Assembly: GCF_003363755.1 (NCBI RefSeq)
Contig: NZ_CP031396.1
Span: forward strand, 3,070,501 to 3,134,500
Direction of reading: 5' to 3'
Length of the DNA: 64,000 bases
From: Pseudomonas protegens
GTDB taxonomy: Bacteria; Pseudomonadota; Gammaproteobacteria; Pseudomonadales; Pseudomonadaceae
Made by a program: the position numbers and the translations under genes. Under the pieces are notes generated by a model that was given only the letters and a program-made list of their open reading frames with translations, made no database searches and was not told the DNA's origin. Positions 18,032 through 28,837 of the stretch are shown in pieces (positions within the stretch are counted from its first letter, which is position 1; every line of letters starts with the position of its first letter).

Positions 18032-18754
18032 ATGCTGCGTTATCTGTTTCGTCGCCTTGTAAAAGCCTTGATGTGGTTCGTCGTCGGTAGCGTGCTGCTG
18101 GTGCTGCTGTTCCGTTTCGTGCCGCCGCCGGGCACCGCCCTGATGGTGGAGCGCAAGGTCGAATCCTGGATCGACAACGACACCATCGACCTGCAACGCA
18201 CCTGGAAGCCTTGGGATGAAATCTCCGACAACCTCAAGGTGGCGGTGATCGCCGGCGAGGATCAGAAATTCCCCGAGCATTGGGGCTTTGATATCGATGC
18301 AATCCAGGCAGCGTTGATCCACAACGAACGGGGCGGTTCGATCCGTGGTGCCAGCACCCTGAGTCAGCAAGTGTCGAAAAACCTGTTCCTCTGGTCCGGC
18401 CGCAGCTACTTGCGCAAGGGGCTGGAAGCCTGGTTCACCGCGCTGATCGAGGTGTTCTGGCCCAAGCAGCGGATTCTTGAGGTCTACCTCAACAGTGTCG
18501 AATGGGATGAAGGGGTGTTCGGGGCAGAAGCCGCGGCGCGCCATCACTTCGGCGTCAGCGCGGCCAACCTGTCACGCCAGCAAGCCAGCCTGCTGGCCGC
18601 TGTCCTGCCCAATCCAAGGGTGTGGAGCGCAGCGCGGCCCAGCACTTATGTGATGCAGCGGGCGGGCTGGGTTCGGCGGCAGATGAGCCAGTTGGGTGGG
18701 GCTGATTACCTGAATCGGTTGAATGAAGCCCGTAAAGCGCCGTGGGCGGGTTAG
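18032..18754 (+). CDS. mtgA: Monofunctional biosynthetic peptidoglycan transglycosylase
   Basis: 240 residues. There is one N-terminal membrane anchor (about residues 11-31), then a GT51 domain with the catalytic motif EDQKFPEHWGFD, RGASTLSQQVSKNLFLW and EVYLNSVEWDEGVFG. It polymerises lipid II glycan strands without a transpeptidase domain. A bidirectional terminator follows, shared with rpoH. Confidence 0.96.
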   Translation: MLRYLFRRLVKALMWFVVGSVLLVLLFRFVPPPGTALMVERKVESWIDNDTIDLQRTWKPWDEISDNLKVAVIAGEDQKFPEHWGFDIDAIQAALIHNERGGSIRGASTLSQQVSKNLFLWSGRSYLRKGLEAWFTALIEVFWPKQRILEVYLNSVEWDEGVFGAEAAARHHFGVSAANLSRQQASLLAAVLPNPRVWSAARPSTYVMQRAGWVRRQMSQLGGADYLNRLNEARKAPWAG

Positions 18755-18805
18755 GTAAACCAGGCCTATTCGCCGACAAGCCACCCCTACAAAAGACGCG
18801 CAAAC

Positions 18806-18835
18806 AAAAACGCCCCGATCATCTCGGGGCGTTTT
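18806..18835. terminator. Bidirectional rho-independent terminator (mtgA / rpoH)
   Basis: The stem CGCCCCGA / TCGGGGCG spans 18811-18831, with AAAAA on the left and TTTT on the right. It therefore works on both strands between the convergent mtgA and rpoH genes. Confidence 0.9.
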
Positions 18836-18851
18836 GCATGACGCTTCAGGC

Positions 18852-19706
18852 TTAAGCGGCGATGGACAGCTTCAACTTGTTCATCGCGCTCTTTTCCAGC
18901 TGGCGGATACGCTCGGCCGAAACGTTGTACTTCTGCGCCAGGTCGTGCAGCGTGGCTTTCTCTTCGGCCAGCCAGCGCTGGTAGAGGATGTCACGGCTGC
19001 GCTCGTCCAGCACTTCCAGCGCTTCGTGCAGGTTGTGGGTGGAGTTGTCGCTCCAATCGGCATCTTCCAGTTGCAGCGCCGGGTCGTAGCGATGGTCTTC
19101 CAGGTAGTTGGCCGGCGATTGGAAGGCGCTGTCATCATCCGCTTCAGCAGCCGGATCGAAGGCCATGTCCTGGCCGGTCAGACGGCTTTCCATCTCGCGC
19201 ACTTCACGGGGCTCAACGCCCAGGCTCTCCGCCACGCGATGCACTTCTTCATTGTTCAGCCAGGCCAGACGCTTCTTCTGGCTGCGCAGGTTGAAAAACA
19301 GCTTGCGCTGAGCCTTGGTGGTCGCGACTTTCACAATCCGCCAGTTACGCAGGATGAACTCGTGAATTTCCGCCTTGATCCAGTGCACCGCAAAGGACAC
19401 CAGGCGCACACCCATTTCCGGGTTGAAGCGCTTCACGGCTTTCATCAGGCCAACGTTGCCTTCCTGGATCAGGTCAGCCTGGGCCAACCCGTAGCCGGAA
19501 TAGCTACGGGCGATATGTACGACAAAACGCAGGTGGGCGAGCACCATCTGCCGAGCCGCCTCAAGATCCTGCTCATAGTAGAGACTCTCGGCCAGTTCAC
19601 GCTCCTGCTCGGGCGTCAGCAATGGAATGCTGTTCACCGTGTGCACATAGGCCTCCAGGTTTGCGCCTGGAACCAATGCGTAAGCAGGTTGCAAAGAAGT
19701 GGTCAT
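18852..19706 (-). CDS. rpoH: RNA polymerase sigma factor RpoH (sigma-32)
   Basis: 284 residues, the heat-shock sigma factor. Region 2 is present ([29 protein letters not shown], split by the usual spacing). The RpoH box QRKLFFNLR and the region 4.2 helix-turn-helix near [19 protein letters not shown] are also seen. ATG 19706 ([12 protein letters not shown]) is preceded by CGGAGG. It lies downstream of ftsX with a 113-base leader in which the ribosome-binding site can pair (see the separate entry). Confidence 0.97.
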   Translation of the reverse strand: MTTSLQPAYALVPGANLEAYVHTVNSIPLLTPEQERELAESLYYEQDLEAARQMVLAHLRFVVHIARSYSGYGLAQADLIQEGNVGLMKAVKRFNPEMGVRLVSFAVHWIKAEIHEFILRNWRIVKVATTKAQRKLFFNLRSQKKRLAWLNNEEVHRVAESLGVEPREVREMESRLTGQDMAFDPAAEADDDSAFQSPANYLEDHRYDPALQLEDADWSDNSTHNLHEALEVLDERSRDILYQRWLAEEKATLHDLAQKYNVSAERIRQLEKSAMNKLKLSIAA

Positions 19707-19715
19707 ACGAAAAAA

Positions 19716-19767
19716 CCTCCGACTCACATAACTCGTGCAGTTCAGCACTGCGAAAATTGACCGGAAA
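19716..19767 (-). promoter_or_regulatory. Candidate structured rpoH 5' leader (possible RNA thermometer)
   Basis: On the rpoH strand the ribosome-binding site CGGAGG (plus coordinates 19716-19721) can pair with UUUCCG (19762-19767), including two G-U pairs. A small hairpin GCAGU-GCUGA-ACUGC (19737-19751) would sit in the enclosed loop. Weak, G-U-containing sequestration of a ribosome-binding site is how heat-opening leaders work, and rpoH is a classic target. The structure is read by eye and untested. Confidence 0.4.
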
Positions 19768-19819
19768 CCGCGAAACAAGTTCCCAAATATTCTGAAAGGT
19801 CAATACAAGCAAAATGACA

Positions 19820-20842
19820 TTACTTCGGTGCCAGCTCCCTCAGGTGGCGGGCCACCGCAATCCACGCACCGATATAACCCAACAGCACCGCACCAAGCAA
19901 GAGCGATAGACCATCAGCAACCGGCACCCCTGCCAGGGCAAAATCACTGCCGTACAAGCCGGCCAAGCCGATCACCGCGTCGTTCAGCCAGTTCAGGCCA
20001 AACGCCAATACGCCCCAGGACAGAATCCCCGCACCGAAGCCATACAACGCGCCCATATAAAGGAAGGGACGGCGCACATAGCTGTCTGTGCCGCCGACGA
20101 GTTTAATCACTTCTATCTCTGTGCGGCGGTTTTCAATATGAAGACGAATGGTATTGCCTATCACCAAAAGTAATGCAGAAACCAGCAACACCGTCAGGCC
20201 GAAGACAAAACGGTCCCCCAGCTTGAGGATGGCCGCCAGCCGCTCGACCCATACCAGGTCCAACTGCGCCAGTTGCACCTTGGGCATTTCCGACAACCGC
20301 TGACGCAAGGCCTCCAGGGTCGCCTTGTCCACTTCGCTCGGCGTGACCAGCACTACGCCCGGCAGCGGATTGTGGGGCAGCTCGCGCAAAGCCTCACCCA
20401 GGCCGGACTGCTGCTGGAATTCTTCCAGCGCCTTTTCCTTACTGATGAACTCGGCATCCGCCACACCGGGCAGGCCCTTGATCTCTTCGCCAAGCTTCTC
20501 ACCTTCGCTGGCTGAAGCCCCCAGATCCAGGTACAGCGAAATCTGCGCTGCCCGCTGCCAGGAACCGCCCAGGCGCTCGACGTTGCTGAGCAGCAACGAC
20601 AGGCCCATGGGCAAGCTCAGGGCCACAGCCATCACCAGGCAGGTAAAGAAACTGCCGATGGGCTGCTTGCCCAGGCGCCGCAGGCTGTCCAGCAAGCTGG
20701 CGCGATGGCTTTCGATCCAGGCATGCAACAGGGTGGCGAAATCCGGACCGTCGTCCTCGTCGCGTTTTTTCTTCGGTGGCGGTGCTTCGGAGGCCTTGGG
20801 CGCTACGCGCTCCGCCACTTTAGGAGTACGTGTGGCACTCAT
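19820..20842 (-). CDS. ftsX: Cell division protein FtsX
   Basis: 340 residues. It has a charged cytoplasmic N-terminus, a first transmembrane helix at about 65-85, a periplasmic domain to about 210 and three C-terminal helices. IENRRTEIEVIKLVGGTDSYVRRPFLYMG is the conserved cytoplasmic loop. With FtsE it forms an ABC-type complex that recruits and activates amidase regulators at the septum. Its start overlaps the ftsE stop by 4 bases. Confidence 0.95.
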   Translation of the reverse strand: MSATRTPKVAERVAPKASEAPPPKKKRDEDDGPDFATLLHAWIESHRASLLDSLRRLGKQPIGSFFTCLVMAVALSLPMGLSLLLSNVERLGGSWQRAAQISLYLDLGASASEGEKLGEEIKGLPGVADAEFISKEKALEEFQQQSGLGEALRELPHNPLPGVVLVTPSEVDKATLEALRQRLSEMPKVQLAQLDLVWVERLAAILKLGDRFVFGLTVLLVSALLLVIGNTIRLHIENRRTEIEVIKLVGGTDSYVRRPFLYMGALYGFGAGILSWGVLAFGLNWLNDAVIGLAGLYGSDFALAGVPVADGLSLLLGAVLLGYIGAWIAVARHLRELAPK

Positions 20843-21506
20843 ACGCCGGCCTCCCCGTCACCAATCAATCGGCCGCGCTGCAGGGTCAGCATGCGGTGAC
20901 GCATGCGCGCGATCAGCGCCAGGTCGTGACTGGCGATCAGTACGCTGGTGCCCAGGCGGTTGATGTCTTCGAACACGCCCATGATTTCCGCCGCAAGACG
21001 CGGGTCGAGGTTACCGGTGGGTTCGTCCGCCAGCAGTAGAGCCGGGCGATGGACGATGGCCCGAGCAATACCTACGCGCTGTTGCTGACCGGTGGACAGA
21101 TCACCTGGGTAAAGATCGGTTTTGTCCGACAAGGCCACGCGTTCCAGGGCCGAATCCACGCGCTTGGCGATTTCCGCCTTGGACAGACCGAGGATCTGCA
21201 ACGGCAGAGCGACGTTGTTGAACACCGTGCGATCGAACAGTAACTGGTGATTCTGGAACACCACGCCGATCTGCCGCCGCAGGAAAGGGATCTGTGCATT
21301 GCTGATCTGACCCAGGTCCTGACCCGCCAGCAGCAATTTGCCGGAGGTAGGGCGTTCCATGGCCAGCAGCAGGCGCAGCAAGGTGCTTTTGCCGGCGCCG
21401 GAATGGCCGGTGACAAACAGGAATTCGCCACGACGGACGCGAAAGCTCAGCTCATGCAGGCCAACGTGGCCATTGGGATAGCGCTTACCGACCTGTTCGA
21501 AACGAA

Positions 21507-21510
<4 letters not shown>
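20839..21510 (-). CDS. ftsE: Cell division ATP-binding protein FtsE
   Basis: 223 residues of an ABC ATPase. Walker A is GHSGAGKSTLL, the signature is LSTGQQQRVGIARA, Walker B is LLLADEPTGNLD, and the H-loop is IASHDL. It forms a complex with FtsX on the inner membrane. 4-base overlaps with ftsY and ftsX make one translationally coupled unit. Confidence 0.97.
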
Positions 21511-23036
<1,526 letters not shown>

Positions 23037-23391
23037 GGAGACGGCTATCTCAAGGTAGCGATGCGCCAGTGGGCGCTTCGGTAAATAAATATTCGATGCA
23101 GAACAGACTGTGTTTCATCCAGCTTGTTCACGCGCAACATGTTGTCGAAATGCCCAAAAGCACTTCAAGGATCGATTTTACTTAAGGACTGGAACGGCAA
23201 AATCGGCGAAAAGTCGAAGTTTAGCTGACAAATCAAGGCTTTTTGCCGGTAACTCATACAACCTGCTCAAGCACACTCTGATTCGTGCAAGCCTGATAGG
23301 CGTGGCCGCCAGTAAAACGGATCAGTATCCTAGCACCTCCTCGCCCGCACAGGCTAAGACCAAGCGGGCAGCCCAACAGGTTTAAAAACGA
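23037..23391. other. Divergent intergenic region between ftsY and the M16 peptidase pair
   Basis: 355 bases that must hold the promoter(s) of the ftsY-ftsE-ftsX-rpoH cluster on one strand and of the peptidase operon on the other. The part next to ftsY (about 23080-23260) is less GC-rich than the coding DNA. I see no convincing paired -35/-10, no REP element and no credible gene; a 91-codon reading (23110-23385) has no recognisable protein features. Confidence 0.45.
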
Positions 23392-24747
23392 ATGAATGCT
23401 CTAGCCCGCCGCGCTGCAGGCCTGCTGCTCAGCACAGTTTGTCTGCCCCTTGCAGCCCTGGCTGCCGACCCGCAACCCACCCACGAATTCACCCTCGACA
23501 ACGGCCTCAAAGTGGTGGTCCGCGAAGACCATCGCGCACCGGTAGTGGTGTCGCAGGTCTGGTACAAGGTCGGCTCCAGCTACGAAACCCCGGGCCAGAC
23601 CGGTTTGTCCCACGCCCTGGAACACATGATGTTCAAGGGCAGCGAGAAGGTCGGCCCGGGTGAAGCGTCCCTGATCCTGCGGGATCTTGGCGCCGAAGAG
23701 AACGCCTTCACCAGCGACGACTTCACCGCTTATTACCAGGTCCTGGCCCGCGACCGCCTGAGCGTAGCCCTGGAGCTGGAAGCCGACCGCATGGCCAGCC
23801 TGCGCCTGCCGGCCGACGAGTTCGCCCGCGAGATCGAAGTGATCAAGGAAGAACGCCGCCTGCGCACCGACGACAAGCCGCTGTCCAAGGCCTACGAGCG
23901 CTTCAAGGCCATGGCCTACCCCGCCAGCGGCTACCACACGCCGACCATCGGCTGGATGGCCGACCTGAACCGGATGAAGGTCGAGGAACTGCGCCACTGG
24001 TACCAATCCTGGTACGCGCCGAACAACGCCACCCTGGTGGTGGTGGGCGATGTCACCCCGGATGAGGTCAAGGCTCTGGCCCAACGCTATTTCGGCGCCA
24101 TCCCCAAGCGCGACGTGCCACCGGCGAAGATCCCCCTGGAGCTGGCCGAACCCGGCGAGCGCCTGATCACCCTGCATGTGAAGACCCAACTGCCGAGTCT
24201 GATGCTGGCCTTCAACGTGCCCAGCATCGCCACAGCTGAAGACAAGCGTTCGGTCAACGCCCTGCGCCTGGCCGCGGCCCTGCTGGACGGCGGCTACAGC
24301 GCGCGCATTCCGACCCAGCTGGAGCGCGGCGAAGAGTTGCTGTCCAACGGCTCCACCAGCTATGACGCCTACACCCGAGGCGACAGCCTGTTCATGCTCT
24401 CGGCCACCCCCAACAGCCAGAAGAAGAAAACCATCGCCCAGGCCGAAGCCGGGCTGTGGCGCCTGCTGGACCAACTGAAAACCACCCCGCCGTCGGCCGC
24501 AGAGTTGGAGCGGGTCCGGGCACAAGTGATTGCCGGGCTGGTCTACGAGCGTGACTCGATCACCAGCCAGGCCAGCGCCATCGGCCAGCTGGAAACCGTC
24601 GGCCTGTCCTGGAAGCTGATGGACACCGAGCTGGCGGAACTGCAAAGCGTGACCCCGGAAGACATCCAGAAAGCCGCCCGCACCTATTTCACTCGGGAGC
24701 GTATGAGCGTGGCCCATGTACTGCCTGAGGAGTCCGCTCATGAGTAA
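23392..24747 (+). CDS. M16 family zinc peptidase, catalytic subunit
   Basis: 451 residues with a Sec signal peptide (cleavage near ALA, residue 25). The inverted zinc motif HxxEH is His74-Ala-Leu-Glu77-His78, followed downstream by the third ligand region ENAFTSDDFTAYY and ELEADRMASLRL. This is a pitrilysin/processing-peptidase-like periplasmic protease. The next gene is its non-catalytic paralogue, overlapping by 8 bases, so the two should form a heterodimer. The natural substrate is unknown. Confidence 0.92.
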   Translation: MNALARRAAGLLLSTVCLPLAALAADPQPTHEFTLDNGLKVVVREDHRAPVVVSQVWYKVGSSYETPGQTGLSHALEHMMFKGSEKVGPGEASLILRDLGAEENAFTSDDFTAYYQVLARDRLSVALELEADRMASLRLPADEFAREIEVIKEERRLRTDDKPLSKAYERFKAMAYPASGYHTPTIGWMADLNRMKVEELRHWYQSWYAPNNATLVVVGDVTPDEVKALAQRYFGAIPKRDVPPAKIPLELAEPGERLITLHVKTQLPSLMLAFNVPSIATAEDKRSVNALRLAAALLDGGYSARIPTQLERGEELLSNGSTSYDAYTRGDSLFMLSATPNSQKKKTIAQAEAGLWRLLDQLKTTPPSAAELERVRAQVIAGLVYERDSITSQASAIGQLETVGLSWKLMDTELAELQSVTPEDIQKAARTYFTRERMSVAHVLPEESAHE

Positions 24748-26230
24748 GCGCAAGAATGCTTCACCGGTCCTGCTGGGCCTGGCCCTGGTCGCCCTGCTTA
24801 CCGCCGGTGGCCTGTACCTGTCGCGCTCCGGCGAGAGCAATGCCAGCCAGGCCCTGGACAACGCCAAGAGCAGCCAGAAGCTGCAATCTCTGGCCGAGCT
24901 GGATGGCAAGGCCCCCAGCCATCGCAACCTCAATGTGCAGACCTGGAACACTGCCGAAGGCGCCAAGGTGCTGTTCGTCGAAGCCCGTGAGCTGCCGATG
25001 TTCGACATGCGCCTGATCTTCGCCGCCGGCAGCAGCCAGGACGGCAACACTTCCGGCCTGGCCCTGCTGACCAACGCCATGCTCAACGAAGGCGTGCCCG
25101 GCAAGGATGTGGGCGCCATCGCCCAGGGCTTTGAAAGCCTGGGCGCGGATATCGGCAACGGTGCCTACAAGGACATGGCCGTGGTCTCGCTGCGCAGCCT
25201 CAGCGCTGTGGATAAACGCGAACCGGCGCTTGAGCTGTTCGCCGAAGTGGTGGGCAAGCCGACCTTCCCTGCCGACTCCCTGGCGCGGATCAAGAACCAG
25301 TTGCTCGCCGGCTTCGAGTACCAGAAGCAGAACCCCGGCAAGCTGGCCAGCCTGGAGCTGATGCAGCGCCTGTACGGCAGCCATCCCTATGCGCATGCCA
25401 GCGAAGGCAATGCCAAGAGCGTTCCGACTATCACCCAGGCGCAACTGCAGGCCTTCCACGCCAAGGCCTATACCGCCGGCAACGTGGTGATCGCTCTGGT
25501 CGGCGATCTGTCCCGCAGCGACGCCGAGGCAATTGCCGCGCAAGTCTCCGCCGCCCTGCCCAAAGGCCCGGCCCTGGCGAAGGTCGAGCAACCCACTGAG
25601 CCCAAGGCCAGCATCGGCCACATCGAATTCCCGTCGAGCCAGACCAACCTGCTGCTGGCGCAACTGGGGATCGACCGTGACGATCCGGATTACGCCGCCG
25701 TGTCCCTGGGCAACCAGATCCTCGGCGGTGGCGGCTTCGGCACCCGGCTGATGAGTGAAGTGCGCGAGAAACGCGGCCTGACTTACGGCGTGTACTCGGG
25801 CTTCACCCCGATGCAGGCCCGCGGGCCGTTCATGATCAACCTGCAGACCCGCGCAGAAATGAGCGAAGGCACCCTGAAACTGGTGCAGGACGTGTTCGCC
25901 GATTACCTGAAAAACGGCCCGACCCAGAAGGAACTGGATGACGCCAAGCGCGAACTGGCCGGCAGCTTCCCGCTGTCCACCGCCAGCAACGCCGATATCG
26001 TCGGCCAGCTGGGCGCCATGGGCTTCTACAACCTGCCGTTGAGCTACCTGGAAGACTTCATGCGTCAATCCCAGGCACTGACGGTGGAACAGGTCAAGGC
26101 CGCCATGAACAAACACCTCGGCGTCGACAAGATGGTCATCGTCAGCGCCGGCCCCACCGTCGCGCAGAAGCCGTTGCCGCCCCCCACTGACAAACCCGCC
26201 GAGCAGCCGCTCGGGGTTCCGGAGCACTGA
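24740..26230 (+). CDS. M16 family peptidase-like partner lacking the zinc motif
   Basis: 496 residues. An N-terminal membrane anchor (about residues 8-26, VLLGLALVALLTAGGLYL) precedes two M16-type halves. At the place of HxxEH the sequence reads LLTNAMLNEG, so it cannot bind catalytic zinc. The C-terminal half keeps the R/Y-pair block VREKRGLTYGVYSGF that binds substrate in such heterodimers. ATG 24740 follows GAGGAGTCCGCTC and overlaps the catalytic gene. It is analogous to the alpha subunit of mitochondrial processing peptidase. Confidence 0.9.
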   Translation: MSKRKNASPVLLGLALVALLTAGGLYLSRSGESNASQALDNAKSSQKLQSLAELDGKAPSHRNLNVQTWNTAEGAKVLFVEARELPMFDMRLIFAAGSSQDGNTSGLALLTNAMLNEGVPGKDVGAIAQGFESLGADIGNGAYKDMAVVSLRSLSAVDKREPALELFAEVVGKPTFPADSLARIKNQLLAGFEYQKQNPGKLASLELMQRLYGSHPYAHASEGNAKSVPTITQAQLQAFHAKAYTAGNVVIALVGDLSRSDAEAIAAQVSAALPKGPALAKVEQPTEPKASIGHIEFPSSQTNLLLAQLGIDRDDPDYAAVSLGNQILGGGGFGTRLMSEVREKRGLTYGVYSGFTPMQARGPFMINLQTRAEMSEGTLKLVQDVFADYLKNGPTQKELDDAKRELAGSFPLSTASNADIVGQLGAMGFYNLPLSYLEDFMRQSQALTVEQVKAAMNKHLGVDKMVIVSAGPTVAQKPLPPPTDKPAEQPLGVPEH

Positions 26231-26850
26231 TGGCCCGTCCAGCCCGTCCCAGCAAGAAGCCCGTCCACAACCAGCACAATGGCGTGGGCCAGCTGCGCAT
26301 CATCGGCGGCGAGTGGCGCAGCCGTAAGCTGAGCTTCCCCGATCTGCCGGGGCTGCGCCCGACCCCGGACCGGGTGCGCGAAACCCTGTTCAACTGGCTG
26401 GCCCCCTATGTGGCCGGGGCCAAGGTCATCGACCTGTTCGCCGGCAGCGGTGCGGTGTTCCTTGAAGCCCTGTCCCGCGGCGCCGCCTCGGGGCTGGCCC
26501 TGGACAGCAGCAACGTAGCGGTCTCCAGCCTGCGCGAGCACCTGGGAACGCTGCGTTGCACTGTGGGCCAGGCGCAGACCGCTGACGCCCTGCGCTACCT
26601 GGAAACCCAGCCGGCCACGCCGTTCGACCTGGCGTTTCTGGACCCGCCGTTCAACCAGAACCTGCTGCCCGCCGCCTGCGCCCTGCTGGAGGAACGCGGC
26701 TGGTTGGCGGACGACGCCTGGATCTACACCGAAAGCGAAACCGCGCCATCGACCCTGGGTCTGCCCGGCAGTTGGCGCCTGCACCGTGAACAAAAATCCG
26801 GGCAGGTGTATTACTCCTTGTGGCAACGTATGGCAGACAGCGCCGCGTAG
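26230..26850 (+). CDS. rsmD: 16S rRNA (guanine966-N2)-methyltransferase
   Basis: 206 residues. A basic N-terminal tail is followed by LRIIGGEWRSRKL, RPTPDRVRETLFNWL, the SAM loop VIDLFAGSGAVFLEALSRGA, and the catalytic FLDPPFNQ motif. It modifies G966 of 16S rRNA during 30S assembly. It shares one base with the upstream peptidase gene stop. Confidence 0.95.
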   Translation: MARPARPSKKPVHNQHNGVGQLRIIGGEWRSRKLSFPDLPGLRPTPDRVRETLFNWLAPYVAGAKVIDLFAGSGAVFLEALSRGAASGLALDSSNVAVSSLREHLGTLRCTVGQAQTADALRYLETQPATPFDLAFLDPPFNQNLLPAACALLEERGWLADDAWIYTESETAPSTLGLPGSWRLHREQKSGQVYYSLWQRMADSAA

Positions 26851-26880
26851 AACCTGTTTACGCTCGGCCGGAACAAGCTG

Positions 26881-26900
26881 CGCAGCCCACCCGGGCTGCG
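26881..26900 (+). terminator. GC-rich hairpin after rsmD
   Basis: CGCAGCCC-ACCC-GGGCTGCG forms a perfect 8-bp stem, 30 bases past the rsmD stop and 24 before the next start. There is no T-run, so termination would be weak or not rho-independent. Confidence 0.4.
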
Positions 26901-26924
26901 CAGCGCCGCATCGAGACTCACCCC

Positions 26925-27926
26925 GTGCCCAACTCGCCTGATCGTTTCATCCCCGCCTTCGGCCTTGGCAACCCGCACCTGCAGACGCTGTGGGGTCCGC
27001 TGTGGCGCCCAACCACCCACCTTGAGCGCCAGCGCGAACGTCTGTGGCTGGATGACGGCGACTTTCTCGATCTGGACTGGCACGGCCCCCATAGCGCCGA
27101 GGCCCCGCTGGTGCTGGTGCTGCATGGGCTGACCGGTTCTTCCAATTCACCTTATGTGGCCGGCCTGCAACAGGCCCTCGCCACCCGAGGCTGGGCCAGC
27201 GCAGCGCTGAACTGGCGCGGCTGCTCCGGCGAACCCAACCTGCTGCCCCGCAGCTACCACTCCGGCGCCAGCGAAGACCTGGCTTCAGCCATTGCCCATC
27301 TGCGGGCCAAGCGCCCCCAGGCACCGCTGTACGCGGTGGGCTACTCCCTGGGAGGCAATGTACTGCTCAAGTACCTGGGGGAAAGCGGCAGCGCCAGTCC
27401 GCTGCAAGGGGCTACGGCGGTGTCGGTGCCGTTTCGCCTGGACCAGTGCGCCGACCGCATTGGCCAGGGGTTCTCCAAGGTCTATCAGGCCCACTTCATG
27501 CGCGAGATGCTGGCCTACATCAAGGACAAGCAACGCCAGTTCCAGCACGACGGTCGCCATGAAGGCCTGGCGACCCTGGCGCAACTGGGCCCGCTGACCA
27601 AGATGCGCACCTTCTGGGACTTCGATGGCCGGGTCACCGCGCCGCTGCATGGCTTTGCCGATGCCCAGGACTACTACCGCCGCGCTTCCAGCCGCTATTA
27701 CCTCGGGGAAATCCGTACCCCGACCCTGATCATCCAGGCCGCGGACGATCCCTTTGTGTTCCCCCACAGCCTGCCCGAGGCCGGCGAACTGTCCGCCAGT
27801 ACCCAGTTCGAACTGCAGGCCAAGGGCGGCCACGTGGGCTTTGTCGGAGGCAGCCTGAAACACCCGAGCTACTACCTGGAACAACGCATCCCACAATGGC
27901 TGACCGGCCTGGACCGCCATGGATAA
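26925..27926 (+). CDS. YheT-type alpha/beta hydrolase
   Basis: 333 residues. The N-terminal FIPAFGLGNPHLQTLWGPL block, LVLHGLTGSSNSPY (oxyanion region) and nucleophile elbow GYSLGGNVLLKYLGE identify the YheT/ABHD1-3 family. The acid is in ADDPFVFP and the histidine in GGHVGFVGG. The substrate is probably an ester or lipid but unknown. GTG 26925 gives the family-typical start; a longer reading from 26820 overlaps rsmD in another frame. It overlaps the AraC regulator by 8 bases. Confidence 0.88.
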   Translation: MPNSPDRFIPAFGLGNPHLQTLWGPLWRPTTHLERQRERLWLDDGDFLDLDWHGPHSAEAPLVLVLHGLTGSSNSPYVAGLQQALATRGWASAALNWRGCSGEPNLLPRSYHSGASEDLASAIAHLRAKRPQAPLYAVGYSLGGNVLLKYLGESGSASPLQGATAVSVPFRLDQCADRIGQGFSKVYQAHFMREMLAYIKDKQRQFQHDGRHEGLATLAQLGPLTKMRTFWDFDGRVTAPLHGFADAQDYYRRASSRYYLGEIRTPTLIIQAADDPFVFPHSLPEAGELSASTQFELQAKGGHVGFVGGSLKHPSYYLEQRIPQWLTGLDRHG

Positions 27927-28749
27927 GCCCGCCCGGGAGTCGATCCGCTTCTGGCAGACCGCGCCCCTGGCCGGGGTCGAGTTGCTGGCCGCGCGTTATA
28001 TCGAACAGCGCTTCGTGCCCCATGTGCACGAGGGTTATGTGATCGGCATGATCATGGCTGGCGCTCAGCGCTACCGCTACCGCGGGGCCGAACACCTGGC
28101 GGGCAGCGGCACCCTGGTGCTGATCAACCCGGACGAATTGCACACCGGGGCCAAGGGTGTTGAAGACGGCTGGCTGTATCGGGCCTTTTACCCGGACAAC
28201 CGGCAGATTCTCGGCTTGCTGGATGAACTGGAACTACCCAGCGGCAGCCTGCCGGCCTTTGGCGCCACCCTGTATCGAGACCCGGATCTGGTGCAGGGCT
28301 TTGCCCGCCTGCACCACCTGCTGGAAAGCCCGGCCACCGCCCTGCAACAACAGACCCAGTGGCGTGAAATGCTGCTGATGCTGTTGCAGCGCCACGCCGG
28401 CGTCCGGGCACCGGGTGAACCTGGGCAGGAACACCGGGCGATTGTCCAAGCCAAGGAACTGCTGCGCTCGCAACTGGCCGCGCCGCCGTCATTGGAAGAG
28501 TTGGCGGCGGCGGTAAACCTGTCGCCGTTTCATTTCGCCCGGGTGTTTCGCCGGACCACCGGGATTGCACCCCATACCTGGTTGATGCAACAGCGCATCG
28601 CCAAAGCCCGGGCCTTGTTGCGTGATGGCTGCCTGCCGCTGGCAGTGGCGACACAGTTGGGATTTGCCGACCAAAGCCATCTGAGCCGGCAGTTCAAACA
28701 GGTGTATGGGGTGACGCCGGCGGCTTATCGCAGCGCCGCTCTGAAGTAG
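27919..28749 (+). CDS. AraC-family transcriptional regulator
   Basis: 276 residues. The N-terminal cupin (AraC-binding) domain has the sensor pattern RFVPHVHEGYVIGMI and INPDELHTG. The C-terminal double helix-turn-helix has LAAAVNLSPFHFARVFRRTTG and LGFADQSHLSRQFKQVYGVTP. The effector and target are not evident. It overlaps the hydrolase gene by 8 bases, so co-transcription is likely. Confidence 0.9.
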   Translation: MDKPARESIRFWQTAPLAGVELLAARYIEQRFVPHVHEGYVIGMIMAGAQRYRYRGAEHLAGSGTLVLINPDELHTGAKGVEDGWLYRAFYPDNRQILGLLDELELPSGSLPAFGATLYRDPDLVQGFARLHHLLESPATALQQQTQWREMLLMLLQRHAGVRAPGEPGQEHRAIVQAKELLRSQLAAPPSLEELAAAVNLSPFHFARVFRRTTGIAPHTWLMQQRIAKARALLRDGCLPLAVATQLGFADQSHLSRQFKQVYGVTPAAYRSAALK

Positions 28750-28794
28750 GGCGGCGCGGCTTTCGCGAGCAGGTTCGCGGGGGCCTGCGGGCCG

Positions 28795-28825
28795 CAGGAG
28801 CTGGCTTGCCAGCGAAGAGGCCGAC
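28795..28825. repeat. REP-type unit
   Basis: GCAGGAGCTGGCTTGCCAGCGAA is a single REP unit between the convergent AraC-regulator and sulfurtransferase genes. A second, different palindrome, TTCGCGAGCAGGTTCGCG, lies just upstream (about 28761-28778). Confidence 0.5.
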
Positions 28826-28837
28826 GGGGGCAGCCCG

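Noticed and set aside
23110..23385. 91-codon plus-strand frame between ftsY and the M16 peptidase gene
   Set aside because: No ribosome-binding site, no recognisable domain, and a composition like intergenic DNA.
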